NCBI GenBank assembly: GCA_021325275.1
Contig: JAJPHL010000068.1
Location: 62,001 to 126,000 of the forward strand
DNA: 64,000 nucleotides
DNA from: Terriglobia bacterium
Lineage (GTDB): Bacteria > Acidobacteriota > Terriglobia > JAJPHL01
Reading direction: 5' to 3'
Both the position numbers and the translations under genes were made by a program. The notes beneath the pieces were generated by a model. The model searched no databases. It was not told the origin of the DNA and saw nothing but the letters and a program-made list of their open reading frames with translations. Positions 18,449-27,227 of this stretch are shown piece after piece (position 1 is the stretch's first letter; each line of letters begins with the position of its first letter).

Positions 18449-19627
18449 ATGAGTGGACCCGCGAGCGAAGGCAAGCCAAAGCGCTCCGCGATGGTTTGGA
18501 TCCTGCCACTGATCGCCGGAATCCTTCTGTTGTTTGGATTGCGGATGGCCGTCAGTTTCTATCTCCAATACAAAACAAGTGAGGGCGCGCCGAAGCTTTC
18601 CGACGCCGAGCGTGTGGTGGAGTCGCTGCCCGGCGTGAAGGCGCGGCGCATCGGCCAAATCCTCGAAGCGGAGACGTGGCAGAAGATGGCGCCGCGCGTC
18701 CGAGTGATTCTGTTCGTTCTCGGGCTGTTTGGCATTCTTGCGTGGGCCGCCGCGATTCTCGTCTACGAGTACTTCTTCTATTTCTTTGCCCAAGGACGCC
18801 GCCGCAATCGCTTCGCGCCGTATGTGTGGCTGCGTTGGATGGTTCTGACAGCGGCGGGCGTGGGAGTGGTGTGCATTTTCTACGGCTATTTCATCGAACC
18901 GAATTGGCTCGAGGTCACCCACCTCGATTTGCATTCGTCGAAACTCGCGCCTGGATCGCGGGTTCGCATTGTCCTGATTTCCGATCTGCACATGGCGCGC
19001 ACGGTGCGCCTGGAGCCGCGCGTGATGAAGGAAATGGCCGAGCAAAAGCCCGATCTCATCGTGTTCGCGGGCGACGCGATGAATTCCTCGTGGGTCCTCG
19101 GCCGCTTCAAGCAATTCCTGATCGAAGCATCGCAGATTGCGCCGGTCTTTACGGTGAAGGGAAACCAGGACGAAGGAATCGCCTGGGATCCCAAGGACAT
19201 TTATCGCGGCACCAACGCGCGCGAGCTCACGGGACAAGTGGAAACACTGGACGTTCGCGGAAACAAAATATGGATTCGCGGCATGGCCAACTTGCAGCGC
19301 TACATGTCGTTGCCGGAAAATCCGCCGCCCGGGAACGAATTCAGCATCTTCGTTCATCACACACCGGATGAAATCTTCGAGGTGGCGCGCGACCGCTACG
19401 ATCTCTACCTGTGCGGCCACACCCATGGCGGACAAGTTGCCTTGCCGTTCTACGGAGCACTGATCACTTTTTCGAAATTCGACAAGGAGTACGAAGCGGG
19501 TCTGTATCGCGTGGGGCCGACCACGATGTACGTGAACCGCGGAATCGGTTTGGCGAAATGGCCGCAGCCGGAAGTGCGATTCCTGGCGCGGCCGGAACTC
19601 ACCGTGATCGATGTGACCGCTGAGTAG
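18449..19627 (+). CDS. Membrane-anchored metallophosphoesterase (copy A)
   Basis: Of 392 residues, the first ~160 hold three or four membrane segments (about 14-34, 88-112 and 130-150). A calcineurin-like phosphoesterase domain follows with D-x-H in ISDLHMARTVRL near 178, GDAMN near 209 and GHTHGGQ near 326. The usual GNH[E/D] motif reads GNQDE, so the His next to the metal-binding Asn is absent. The layout resembles YkuE/YaeI-type enzymes, which act on lipid A precursors or phosphodiesters. A paralogue with the same architecture lies at 22906-24078 on the other strand, and two GT39-like genes lie between them. Confidence 0.8.
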   Translation: MSGPASEGKPKRSAMVWILPLIAGILLLFGLRMAVSFYLQYKTSEGAPKLSDAERVVESLPGVKARRIGQILEAETWQKMAPRVRVILFVLGLFGILAWAAAILVYEYFFYFFAQGRRRNRFAPYVWLRWMVLTAAGVGVVCIFYGYFIEPNWLEVTHLDLHSSKLAPGSRVRIVLISDLHMARTVRLEPRVMKEMAEQKPDLIVFAGDAMNSSWVLGRFKQFLIEASQIAPVFTVKGNQDEGIAWDPKDIYRGTNARELTGQVETLDVRGNKIWIRGMANLQRYMSLPENPPPGNEFSIFVHHTPDEIFEVARDRYDLYLCGHTHGGQVALPFYGALITFSKFDKEYEAGLYRVGPTTMYVNRGIGLAKWPQPEVRFLARPELTVIDVTAE

Positions 19628-19630
19628 CGC

Positions 19631-21259
19631 TCACTCGCGCACGTAATACAAATTGATCGAGTGGCCGATGCGTTCGACCGGTTCCAGACGGTACAGCCAA
19701 TCCCACGAGCCGTCGGCGGCGTGACCGGTGTAGAGATCGTGAATACTGATCGCTACGTAACCGGCGGTTTCTTCCCTCGGCTTGATTTTGGTGAAAGGCG
19801 GCAAGCCGGCGTGCTCGATCAGCTCGCCGCCCCAATATTGAATGCCGATATGATCCACATGTTTTTCGCGCAGCCGCGCGCTGAGCCGTCCCAGATCCTG
19901 ACCCCAGTCGAGATCGGAGTCGACGAGAATTTTCTCGGGATGCCCCAGTGCGAGTTCGTTGAAATATGGCAAGTAGTCCGGATGCGCCCAGACGGAAACG
20001 GCTACCAGCCAAGCCGATAATGCCAGCGGGACCCAGAACCATTTGCGCTTCGTCGTAAGATTCGCGGCGGCGCCGCCGGCCAGCACTGCGAGCGGCGCAT
20101 AGATCGGCAGAACGTGGCGCACCCCGCGATTGATGCGCGACGTCATGCAGACCAGTAGAATCCCGAGCGCGAATAGTGCGGTGACGCGATGCTGCCACTT
20201 CGCGCCGCGGAAGCGCCAAAGCGCCGCGCCGAGTCCGATCAGCGCCAGCACGGCGAATCCAATCGGCGTCTTGACGGCCAGCACAACCGGGAAGAAATAC
20301 CATATGCCGGTGTCTCGCACCGTACCGAGAAGAAATGATGGTTGTCCTTTGGCATCGTGATTCGCCACTTCGGCGAATCCGCGGAACAATCCTCCGAACG
20401 GTGTGGAGACGCCGAAAAGCGGATCTACAACGCGCGCCACTGCGGAGTGATTCCCGAAAACTCTTTCCATGCCGACTTTCACAAGGTCGCGATCGTCGGC
20501 CGAAAACATTGGTTGAACGTGGAAACGATATCCAGCCCACACCAAAACGAGCATCAGACCCAGCGCGGCCGCCGCTTGTTTTAGCAACAAACCGGCGGAC
20601 AGTTTTGGCGCCTCGCCGTGCCGGATCCCCAACCATCCCAGCACCGCGCCGATCACAAAAAACGCCGGAACCGAAAACTTGCATAACAGCGCGAGCGTGA
20701 ATGCGGCGGCCAGGATTAGCGCCCTGCGCATGGTCGGCTCTTCTCGCCAACGCAACAATTGATACAGCGCCAATGCGCACGTTGCGGTTGCGCCCATGTC
20801 GAGCGTCGCTTGACCGCTATGCGCGAGAATCGGCGGCAGGCACAGGAACAGAAACACCGCCCACAATCCCGCCCACGGACCAAACCAGCGCTTGGCCCAA
20901 AGTCCCACCACCACTGCGCCGAGAACCAAGAACGGCAAAGTTCCCAAGCGCGCCAGCGCCAATCGGTCGCGCGAATGTTCGTCGGCGTAGAGAATCGACC
21001 ATCCTTCCGGCCAGATTTCCCGCAATCCCGCCGATCGCACGCCGCTTAGATAAAGCGGAAGGCCGATCATCGCGCGCGCCAACGGCGGATGCTGGTACTC
21101 GTAGAGGCCCATCTTTCCTTCGAGCCACTCCATTCCGCACGCGATATGCGCCGGTTCGTCGGTCGTGGCGCTCAGACGGTAATACGTGGACGCGACGCGC
21201 AGCGAGGCAATCGCGATCAGCGCAGCCACGGCGATCCGCCACTTTGTTTCAGGCGTCAT
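19631..21259 (-). CDS. GT39-like membrane glycosyltransferase (copy A)
   Basis: The ATG at 21259 overlaps the stop of copy B (ATGA) and gives 542 residues with about 11 hydrophobic segments. The first periplasmic loop has the acidic pair DEP (SATTDEPAHIACGMEWLEG) and HPPLARAM, typical of GT39/ArnT-like enzymes that move a sugar from a polyprenyl-phosphate carrier. The C-terminal periplasmic part contains VDSDLDWGQDLGRLSARLREKHVDHIGIQYWG. Copy B shares these motifs closely, so the two arose by tandem duplication. The acceptor may be protein or envelope lipid. The stop lies 3 bases from the convergent phosphoesterase. Confidence 0.8.
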   Translation of the reverse strand: MTPETKWRIAVAALIAIASLRVASTYYRLSATTDEPAHIACGMEWLEGKMGLYEYQHPPLARAMIGLPLYLSGVRSAGLREIWPEGWSILYADEHSRDRLALARLGTLPFLVLGAVVVGLWAKRWFGPWAGLWAVFLFLCLPPILAHSGQATLDMGATATCALALYQLLRWREEPTMRRALILAAAFTLALLCKFSVPAFFVIGAVLGWLGIRHGEAPKLSAGLLLKQAAAALGLMLVLVWAGYRFHVQPMFSADDRDLVKVGMERVFGNHSAVARVVDPLFGVSTPFGGLFRGFAEVANHDAKGQPSFLLGTVRDTGIWYFFPVVLAVKTPIGFAVLALIGLGAALWRFRGAKWQHRVTALFALGILLVCMTSRINRGVRHVLPIYAPLAVLAGGAAANLTTKRKWFWVPLALSAWLVAVSVWAHPDYLPYFNELALGHPEKILVDSDLDWGQDLGRLSARLREKHVDHIGIQYWGGELIEHAGLPPFTKIKPREETAGYVAISIHDLYTGHAADGSWDWLYRLEPVERIGHSINLYYVRE

Positions 21260-22896
21260 TTCGAGTTCTCCGGCGGAATGTAGTACAAGTCGATCGACTT
21301 TCCGACTCGCTCGAGCGGTTTGCGATCGTACAGCCACGACCACGAGCCATCGCGGGCGTGACTGGTTTCGAGCGTTCGCAAGCTGATGGCGACGTAACCC
21401 GTGGTAACTTCATTAGGCTTCAGTTGAGTGTACGGCGGCAAGTCGCCCGAACTGAGCGGCGCGTTGCCGAAATATTGGATGCCCACGCGATCCACATGCA
21501 GCTCGCGCAGGCGGCGTCCCAAGCGGTCGAGGTCCTGGCCCCAATCGAGATCGGAATCCACGACTATTTTTTCCGGATGCGATCCCGCGAATTCGTTGAA
21601 GTACGACAGGTAGTCGGGGTGCGCCAGCGCCGAGGAGACGATCAGCCATGCGGTAAGAACTACCGGCAGCCACTTGGTTTGTCGAATCGCATAGAGTTGG
21701 TTGGCCGCGTGTCCCGCCAGCACGGCCAGCGGTACAAAGATGGGCAGGATGTGCCGCACGCCGATGTTGATCTGCGAACTCATGCAGACAATGAGAATCG
21801 CGAAAGGAAACAATGCGGTCACGCGAAGCTGCCACGGCGCGGAGCGAAACCAAACGAGCACCATAGCCAGTCCCGCCAGCGCCAGCAGCATGAATCCGAC
21901 CGGCGTCTTCACGCTTAGCACGACGGGGAAAAAATTCCAGAAGCCGGACGTGCTGTAGCGGCCGAGCAAGTAAGACTGATGTCCCCGGGCGTTGTGATTC
22001 AACAACTCCAGAAATCCGCGCGCCAGGCCGCCATACGGTGACCGAATATCGGCCGCATGACTCGCGATACTCACCAACTCCGGCCGCGTCACGCGCTCCG
22101 TCAACACGCGTAGGAACTCGGGCTTTTCCTTTGGCAGAACGATCGGGCGATAGTTGAAGTGGTATCCGGCCCACAAGAGGAACAGCAGAATTCCGGCGAT
22201 CGCGGCGGCTTGCCGCAGGAGCGAAGCAAACCTAAGCTTGGGAAGATTGGCGCCCCACAGGCCGAGGAGTCCAATCGCCGCGCAAGCGATCAGAAAAACC
22301 GGCACGGAAAACTTGCACAGAACCGCCAGCGACAAAGCCACGCCGAGCACAACCGCGCGCGTCATGGACGGCTCTTCGCGCCAGCGGATCAGTTCATACA
22401 GTGCCAGCGCGCATGACGCGGTCGCGGCCATGTCGAGCGTGGCGAGTCCGGCATGCGCCAGCGCCGGCGGAAGGAACGTGAAAAACAGCACCGCCCACAA
22501 TCCCGCCGTTGCGCCAAACCATCGCCGCGCCCAAAGCCAGACCACGACGCTGGCAAGAATCAGGAACGGCAAGTTTCCCATGCGCGCCAGCGCGAGCCGC
22601 CAACGGTGCTCGTGGCCCGTGTAGAGAATCAGGTTGCCTTCGCTGATCATTTCGTCGTCGCCCGAGGATCGCACGCCCTTGGCGTACAATGGCGCCGCCA
22701 ACATCACGCGCGCCAACGGCGGATGCTCGTAACCGTACGTATAAGTGCCGCGATCGATCCACTCCATGCCCGCGGCGATGTGGTCGGGCTCGTCCATCGT
22801 CGCGCTGAGCACCGGATACGTCGCGACGATGCGCGCGATGGCGATCGCGATCAGCGCGGCGACGATCCATGACGGTCGGGAGACGAGAAATTTCAT
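21256..22896 (-). CDS. GT39-like membrane glycosyltransferase (copy B)
   Basis: A 546-residue paralogue of the next gene, with the same plan: an N-terminal membrane helix, SATMDEPDHIAAGMEWIDRG with the acidic pair, HPPLARVML, about 11 membrane segments and a C-terminal periplasmic domain with VDSDLDWGQDLDRLGRRLRELHVDRVGIQYFG. It is translationally coupled to copy A (4-base overlap) and follows phosphoesterase copy B by 9 bases. The three minus-strand genes therefore look like one operon acting on polyprenyl-linked sugars at the inner membrane. Confidence 0.8.
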   Translation of the reverse strand: MKFLVSRPSWIVAALIAIAIARIVATYPVLSATMDEPDHIAAGMEWIDRGTYTYGYEHPPLARVMLAAPLYAKGVRSSGDDEMISEGNLILYTGHEHRWRLALARMGNLPFLILASVVVWLWARRWFGATAGLWAVLFFTFLPPALAHAGLATLDMAATASCALALYELIRWREEPSMTRAVVLGVALSLAVLCKFSVPVFLIACAAIGLLGLWGANLPKLRFASLLRQAAAIAGILLFLLWAGYHFNYRPIVLPKEKPEFLRVLTERVTRPELVSIASHAADIRSPYGGLARGFLELLNHNARGHQSYLLGRYSTSGFWNFFPVVLSVKTPVGFMLLALAGLAMVLVWFRSAPWQLRVTALFPFAILIVCMSSQINIGVRHILPIFVPLAVLAGHAANQLYAIRQTKWLPVVLTAWLIVSSALAHPDYLSYFNEFAGSHPEKIVVDSDLDWGQDLDRLGRRLRELHVDRVGIQYFGNAPLSSGDLPPYTQLKPNEVTTGYVAISLRTLETSHARDGSWSWLYDRKPLERVGKSIDLYYIPPENSK

Positions 22897-22905
22897 GGCC
22901 TGCCG

Positions 22906-24078
22906 CTATTTTCCCACCACATCGAGCAGCGTGACCTCCGGACGCGAGAAGAAACGCGCTTCCGGCTGCGGCCACTTGGCTAGTCCGATTCCGCGAGAGA
23001 CGTACAAAGTGGTTGAACCCAAGCGATACAAGCCGGATTCGTAGGCCTTGTCGTAATCGGAATAGGTCAGCAGCGCACCGTAAAACGGCAGAGCGATTTG
23101 GCCGCCGTGCGTGTGTCCGCAAAGATAGAGATCATAGTGATCGCGCGCCACGGGGAGAATTTCGTCGGGCGTGTGGAAGAGAAAAATGCTGAACTTGTCT
23201 GGCGGCGGCGGAAGATCGGGCATCGTCTCATAGTGTCCCTTGCCTGCGCCGCGAATCCACAGCGTTGCGCCACGCACGTCCAGTGTTTCGGCCTGTCCGG
23301 TGAGTTCGTGCGCGTTGGTCCCTTGGAAAATGTGCCACTGCTCCCAATACGCGCCGTCGTCGACATTGCCTTTCACGGCATAAACCGGTGCGATCCGGCT
23401 CAGTTGCAGAAAGAAATCCTTGAAGCGCGCGCGGACGGCGTCGGCCGGCGTATTCAGCGCGTCGCCGGCGAACGCGATCAAATCGGGTTTTTCCGCGGCG
23501 ATCACGCCGGGAAGGCGCGATTCGAGCCGCGCTTTGCGGTTCATGTGCAAATCGGAAATCAAAACGATGCGAACATGCGCTCCGTGCGGCAACTTGGAAC
23601 TTTCCACTTGAATGCGCGTGACCTCCAGCCAGTACGGTTCGATGAAGTATCCGTACAGCACGCACAGCGCGCCAACGCCCGCAATTCCCAGGATCGCGCG
23701 CCGCAGCCAGATGTAGGCACGCGACCGCCGGCGTCCGCCGCCGGTGACGGCCAGGAAAAAATATTCGTAGACCAACAGCAGCGCGGCGAACGAGAATCCG
23801 CCGATCAGCGCGGCGACGAAAAGCAGAACGCGCACCGCGGGATCGAGTTGCTCGAAAAGAAGTGCGTGCGCGACGCGCAGGAAGTTGCCTTCCTGGGCGC
23901 CCGGAATCGTGCGGAATATTTCGATCGCCTCGGTTAGCTGCGGAGCTTCACTGGTGGCATTATAGGCGCGATAATAAACGGCCAAGGGTCCCGCACAAAT
24001 CAAAATGGCGATTGCTAAGACGAGCGGAACGATCCAGACCAGCGGTGAACGCCGGCGCGTTGTCGGGGGTTGGTTCAT
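22906..24078 (-). CDS. Membrane-anchored metallophosphoesterase (copy B)
   Basis: A 390-residue paralogue of the gene at 18449, opposite in strand. It has the same N-terminal membrane segments and the same phosphoesterase motifs: ISDLHMNRKARLESR, GDALN, GNVDDG in place of GNHD, FLFHTPDEI and GHTHGGQIALPFYGALLTYSDYDKAYESGLYR. The missing His in the GNH motif is shared with copy A, although the replacing residue differs (Val versus Gln). The ATG at 24078 is preferred to a TTG one codon earlier. It heads the minus-strand operon with the two GT39 genes and is divergent from the secreted protein gene. Confidence 0.8.
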   Translation of the reverse strand: MNQPPTTRRRSPLVWIVPLVLAIAILICAGPLAVYYRAYNATSEAPQLTEAIEIFRTIPGAQEGNFLRVAHALLFEQLDPAVRVLLFVAALIGGFSFAALLLVYEYFFLAVTGGGRRRSRAYIWLRRAILGIAGVGALCVLYGYFIEPYWLEVTRIQVESSKLPHGAHVRIVLISDLHMNRKARLESRLPGVIAAEKPDLIAFAGDALNTPADAVRARFKDFFLQLSRIAPVYAVKGNVDDGAYWEQWHIFQGTNAHELTGQAETLDVRGATLWIRGAGKGHYETMPDLPPPPDKFSIFLFHTPDEILPVARDHYDLYLCGHTHGGQIALPFYGALLTYSDYDKAYESGLYRLGSTTLYVSRGIGLAKWPQPEARFFSRPEVTLLDVVGK

Positions 24079-24132
24079 CAAGTGCGCAACAAGCGTATGA
24101 TAGCACGTGCTATCGAACAGTTTCGTTTAGCC

Positions 24133-25107
24133 ATGAAGTCCTACCTCTTTGTGACCGTCGCGATCGTTGCGTTTACCGGCGCGGTTTCGATCGCGCTGCG
24201 CGGCAGCCGCGCTTCCTACCAGAGTCCCGCGATTCACTTGCCGCCGGGTTGCTCGATGCTTCCGGAGAACAACGTGTGGAACGCACGAATCGATCACTTG
24301 CCTCTCGACGCTATGTCGAGGGCGTACGTCGAATCGATTGGCCGCGACGCGCCGTTGCATCCGGATTTTGGGCGTGAATACGGATATCCGTACGGCGTCG
24401 CCCTCAACGACGCGCCGGAGACCGCCGTCACGTTCACCACGTATGCCGCGGCCAGCGATCGCGGCCCTTACCGGATCGCGCTCGACGCGCCGATCGAAGT
24501 GGAAGGCGATCGTCACGTGCTGGTGATCGACCCGGCGAAATGCCGCCTCTACGAACTTTTTGGCGCGCGACGCGGCTTTCTGGGCGGGCGGCCCAACGCC
24601 GGAGCGTGGACCGCCGAGTCGGGCGTCAGCATCGACCTGCGGTCGAACGCGCTGCGTCACGACGATTGGACTTCCGCCGACGCGTCCGGCATGGCGATGC
24701 TGCCGGGTCTGGTGCGCTATCAAGAAGTGGACGGCGGCGTCATTCGGCACGCGCTCCGTTTCACCGCACGCCGCACCCGCGCCGCGCACGTGTGGCCCGC
24801 GCGCCACGACGCGTCGCGCCTGCGGGAGTCCAGTTTGCCGCCGATGGGCCAGCGCTTTCGTTTGCGCGCGTCGTTCGATCTGTCTGGATTCAGCAGGGAA
24901 TCGCGCGTGATCCTGACGGCGCTGCAACAATACGGCATGTTTCTGGCCGACAATGGCGGCGCGTGGTACCTGAGCGGCGCGGTCGACTCACGTTGGAGGC
25001 CCGCGGTCGATGCGGAATTGAAACTCGTGAAAGGATCGGACTTCGAAGCGATCGATTCGAGTTCGCTGATGAAAGATCCCGATTCCGGCGAGATTCTTCG
25101 GCGCTAG
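24133..25107 (+). CDS. Conserved secreted protein of unknown function
   Basis: The ATG at 24133 gives 324 residues with an N-terminal signal or anchor (MKSYLFVTVAIVAFTGAVSIAL). The mature part reads PPGCSMLPENNVWNARIDHLPLD, then HPDFGREYGYPYGVAL, GDRHVLVIDPAKCRLYELFGA, DDWTSADASGMAMLPGLVRYQEVDGG, HVWPARHDASR and ILTALQQYGMFLADNGGAWYLSGA. I recognise this as a family widespread in soil bacteria and some fungi, without an assigned function. The dense aromatic and acidic motifs suggest an extracellular enzyme or carbohydrate-binding fold, which is inference. Confidence 0.6.
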   Translation: MKSYLFVTVAIVAFTGAVSIALRGSRASYQSPAIHLPPGCSMLPENNVWNARIDHLPLDAMSRAYVESIGRDAPLHPDFGREYGYPYGVALNDAPETAVTFTTYAAASDRGPYRIALDAPIEVEGDRHVLVIDPAKCRLYELFGARRGFLGGRPNAGAWTAESGVSIDLRSNALRHDDWTSADASGMAMLPGLVRYQEVDGGVIRHALRFTARRTRAAHVWPARHDASRLRESSLPPMGQRFRLRASFDLSGFSRESRVILTALQQYGMFLADNGGAWYLSGAVDSRWRPAVDAELKLVKGSDFEAIDSSSLMKDPDSGEILRR

Positions 25108-25110
25108 TTG

Positions 25111-25494
25111 TTACAGCGATTGCAGTTTGTCGAGAATCAGAAAATCGGCTTCCAGCAGATCGTAAACCCCGAGCTGCTTCGGCGCCACCCAGCGTATCTG
25201 CTCGAAGTCTTGGTTTACGATCTCGCCTTCGTAGCGGTCGACCTTGAAAAAGATCAAAAGGATTTTCGGCTTCTTCGGATAGCTGTAGCCGAAGCGCGCG
25301 ATCTCCGGACCGATTTCGGCGTCGATGCCGAGCTCTTCCTTCAATTCGCGCCGCAGCGCGGCGGTGGTTTCCTCGCCTTCCTCGATCTTGCCGCCGGGAA
25401 ATTCCCACTTGAAAGGAAATTCCCGGATGGCCTTGCGTTGGCAAATCAAAATCTTTCCGTCTTTCAGAATGACCGCGGCCGCTATCGATTTCAT
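25111..25494 (-). CDS. Nudix hydrolase, MutT/8-oxo-dGTPase-like
   Basis: The ATG at 25494 gives 127 residues (MKSIAAAVILKDGKILICQR). The Nudix box G-x5-E-x7-REUxEExGU is complete (GGKIEEGEETTAALRRELKEELGI), preceded by KWEFPGG, the mark of the MutT-like subgroup that clears oxidised nucleotides. The tail EQIRWVAPKQLGVYDLLEADFLILDKL is also typical. The upstream in-frame extension to 25548 is unlikely to be translated. The gene ends 3 bases from the convergent secreted-protein gene. Confidence 0.85.
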   Translation of the reverse strand: MKSIAAAVILKDGKILICQRKAIREFPFKWEFPGGKIEEGEETTAALRRELKEELGIDAEIGPEIARFGYSYPKKPKILLIFFKVDRYEGEIVNQDFEQIRWVAPKQLGVYDLLEADFLILDKLQSL

Positions 25495-25566
25495 CGTTTC
25501 TTGTCTTGCCTTCGTGCCTTGCCGTGCTACCGCACTTGCGCTTTCCATCGCTGGTCTATCTCCGTC

Positions 25567-26778
25567 CTATGATTCCCATCGCGCGCCCAACAACCCGGCC
25601 GCGAATTCCACCAACTTGCGATCCGCTTCCTTGAACGCCGCCGGCCGGTCGCTGTCGATATCGATTTCACCCACCACGCGTCCGTTCGACCAGATCGGCG
25701 CGACGATTTCCGATTTCGTCTCGATGCTGCAGGCGAGATATCGCGGATCGCTGTTTACGTCGTCGACGATCACCGTGGCGCCTTCGCGCACGGCCGCGCC
25801 GCAGATGCCTTGGTCGATGGGAATGCGCGTGTGAGGCGAGGGCTTGCCGAGATAAGGACCTAAGATTAACTCGTTGCCGTTCCCGTCCATCAGATAAACG
25901 CCAACCCAATTGTAGTGCGGAAGATTGGCTTTCAGGAAGCCCACAACTTTTTCGATGGCCTTCGCACCTTGCGCATTGTCGAGCGCCGATTCCAGCCGCG
26001 ACTCGAGCGACAACGTCATACCCACCTCCGGATGCAGAATTTCCAGCAGCGCTTCCGCGCCGCGCCGCAAAATCAAGGACGGCGTGTTGAGCCATTCGTC
26101 GCGAATCACGTGAACGCGCGCGTCGCGCACCGCAGGCACGGTGGCCCATCCCGGCCGCGCGATCACTTTTGCGGGATCGGCGCGATCGCCCGTGGCCGCC
26201 CACGCCAAAACGATCACTTCCGGTTGCGCGGCGATCACTTCGTGATCTTCGACCCGTCGCGCGGCCGGCGCAGGAACGAACTCGCCACCGGCGATGGCGA
26301 TTAATTCTGCGACCCACGTGGGCGACGCGATCAGCGGATTCGGCCAGCTCTCGCTCCAGACGCGCGGTCGCGTGCCGGTGGACCGCGCGAGCTTGCGCAC
26401 TTCTTCCAGCCTCGCGCGAAAAGCCGCGACGAGCGACAGCGCGGCTTCGGTCTCGCCGATCAGCCGGCCGATCATCTCGATTTCCAGGAAAACGTCAGAG
26501 AGCCGCGCGGGATTCTTGGCGACGAATCGCGCGCCGGCGGCGATCAGCTTGCCCGTAACGTCGGCGGAGTAGGGCACGCTGCCGATCACCAGATCGGGGC
26601 GATACTGCATCACCGTTTGCGGATCGGCGGTCCAACAGTCGTCGAGTTCGGGCAGGGAAGGAAGATCCGGGCAAACGTCCTTGCACCATTTCGTAACGGC
26701 TACCAAGCGGTCGCCCGCGCCCATGGCGAGAAGCATTTCGGTGGAGCTTGGCGCAAGAGAAACGATCCGCTCGAACAC
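25567..26778 (-). CDS. BtuF-like helical-backbone metal/cobalamin-binding domain fused to a GAF (fRMsr-like) domain
   Basis: The single 403-residue frame joins two unrelated folds. Residues ~1-250 match the helical-backbone periplasmic binding fold of cobalamin/siderophore receptors (RIVSLAPSSTEMLLAMGAGDRLVAVT, then PDLVIGS), but no signal peptide is present, so it is probably cytoplasmic. Residues ~265-400 form a GAF domain of the free-methionine-(R)-sulfoxide reductase type: NWVGVYLMDGN, LGPYLGKP, the Cys-bearing GICGAAV near 322 and YLACS near 348, then SEIVAPI and GEIDIDSD. Both family cysteines are kept, so catalysis is possible. A role linking corrinoid or metal sensing with redox repair is speculation. 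No corrinoid transporter genes are adjacent. Confidence 0.8.
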   Translation of the reverse strand: MFERIVSLAPSSTEMLLAMGAGDRLVAVTKWCKDVCPDLPSLPELDDCWTADPQTVMQYRPDLVIGSVPYSADVTGKLIAAGARFVAKNPARLSDVFLEIEMIGRLIGETEAALSLVAAFRARLEEVRKLARSTGTRPRVWSESWPNPLIASPTWVAELIAIAGGEFVPAPAARRVEDHEVIAAQPEVIVLAWAATGDRADPAKVIARPGWATVPAVRDARVHVIRDEWLNTPSLILRRGAEALLEILHPEVGMTLSLESRLESALDNAQGAKAIEKVVGFLKANLPHYNWVGVYLMDGNGNELILGPYLGKPSPHTRIPIDQGICGAAVREGATVIVDDVNSDPRYLACSIETKSEIVAPIWSNGRVVGEIDIDSDRPAAFKEADRKLVEFAAGLLGARWES

Positions 26779-26801
26779 AAGCTTTATTCTATTGTAGAAA
26801 G

Positions 26802-27152
26802 ATGTACAGCGCGCGGTTGCTCGATCATTTCCAAAATCCGCGAAACGCCGGCGAGATGGAAGGCGCGAGCGTCACGGTGGAAACATCGAATCCCGTGTGC
26901 GGCGACATTCTGAAATTGTGGGCGAAGATCGAGGACGGCCACGTCGCCCGCCTGACTTTCAAGTGTCGCGGATGCGTGGCCTCGATGGCCTGCGGATCGG
27001 CGCTCACCGAACTCGCGGCGGGGAACACGATCGCGGAAGCTCGCGCGATCACCACCGCGGATGTCGAAGCGGCCGTTGACGGTTTGGAGTCCGCGAGTAA
27101 GCACGCGGCTGTGTTGGCGGTGGATACGCTTAAGAAGTTGCTGGTTGGCTAA
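26802..27152 (+). CDS. NifU/IscU-like iron-sulfur scaffold protein with the third Cys missing
   Basis: The ATG at 26802 gives 116 residues in the IscU fold (MYSARLLDHFQNPRNAGEM). Cys33 lies in NPVCGD with the following Asp, and Cys58 sits in CRGCVASMACGSALTEL, with extra Cys55 and Cys64. The third ligand expected in the HCS motif is replaced: the sequence reads SKHAAVLAVDTL with Ala102 after the conserved His101. The extra cysteines could compensate. IscU/SufU-type scaffolds receive sulfur from a cysteine desulfurase; none is in the window. Divergent from the BtuF-GAF gene, which starts 24 bases away. Confidence 0.8.
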   Translation: MYSARLLDHFQNPRNAGEMEGASVTVETSNPVCGDILKLWAKIEDGHVARLTFKCRGCVASMACGSALTELAAGNTIAEARAITTADVEAAVDGLESASKHAAVLAVDTLKKLLVG

Positions 27153-27162
27153 CGGTTTTTTC

Positions 27163-27227
27163 AACGCAGAGGACGCAGAGACGCAGAGAACCCCAGGTTC
27201 TCTCTGCGTCTCTGCGTCCTCTGCGTT
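27163..27227. terminator. Period-8 hairpin (CTCTGCGT type) between convergent genes
   Basis: Arms at 27163-27189 and 27201-27227 are perfectly complementary over 27 bases and are built from repeated ACGCAGAG / CTCTGCGT units, separated by an 11-base loop. T-rich and A-rich runs flank it on both sides, as in a bidirectional terminator. It overlaps the stop codon of the minus-strand gene by two bases. A related 29-bp inverted repeat lies at 48242-48339. Confidence 0.7.
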
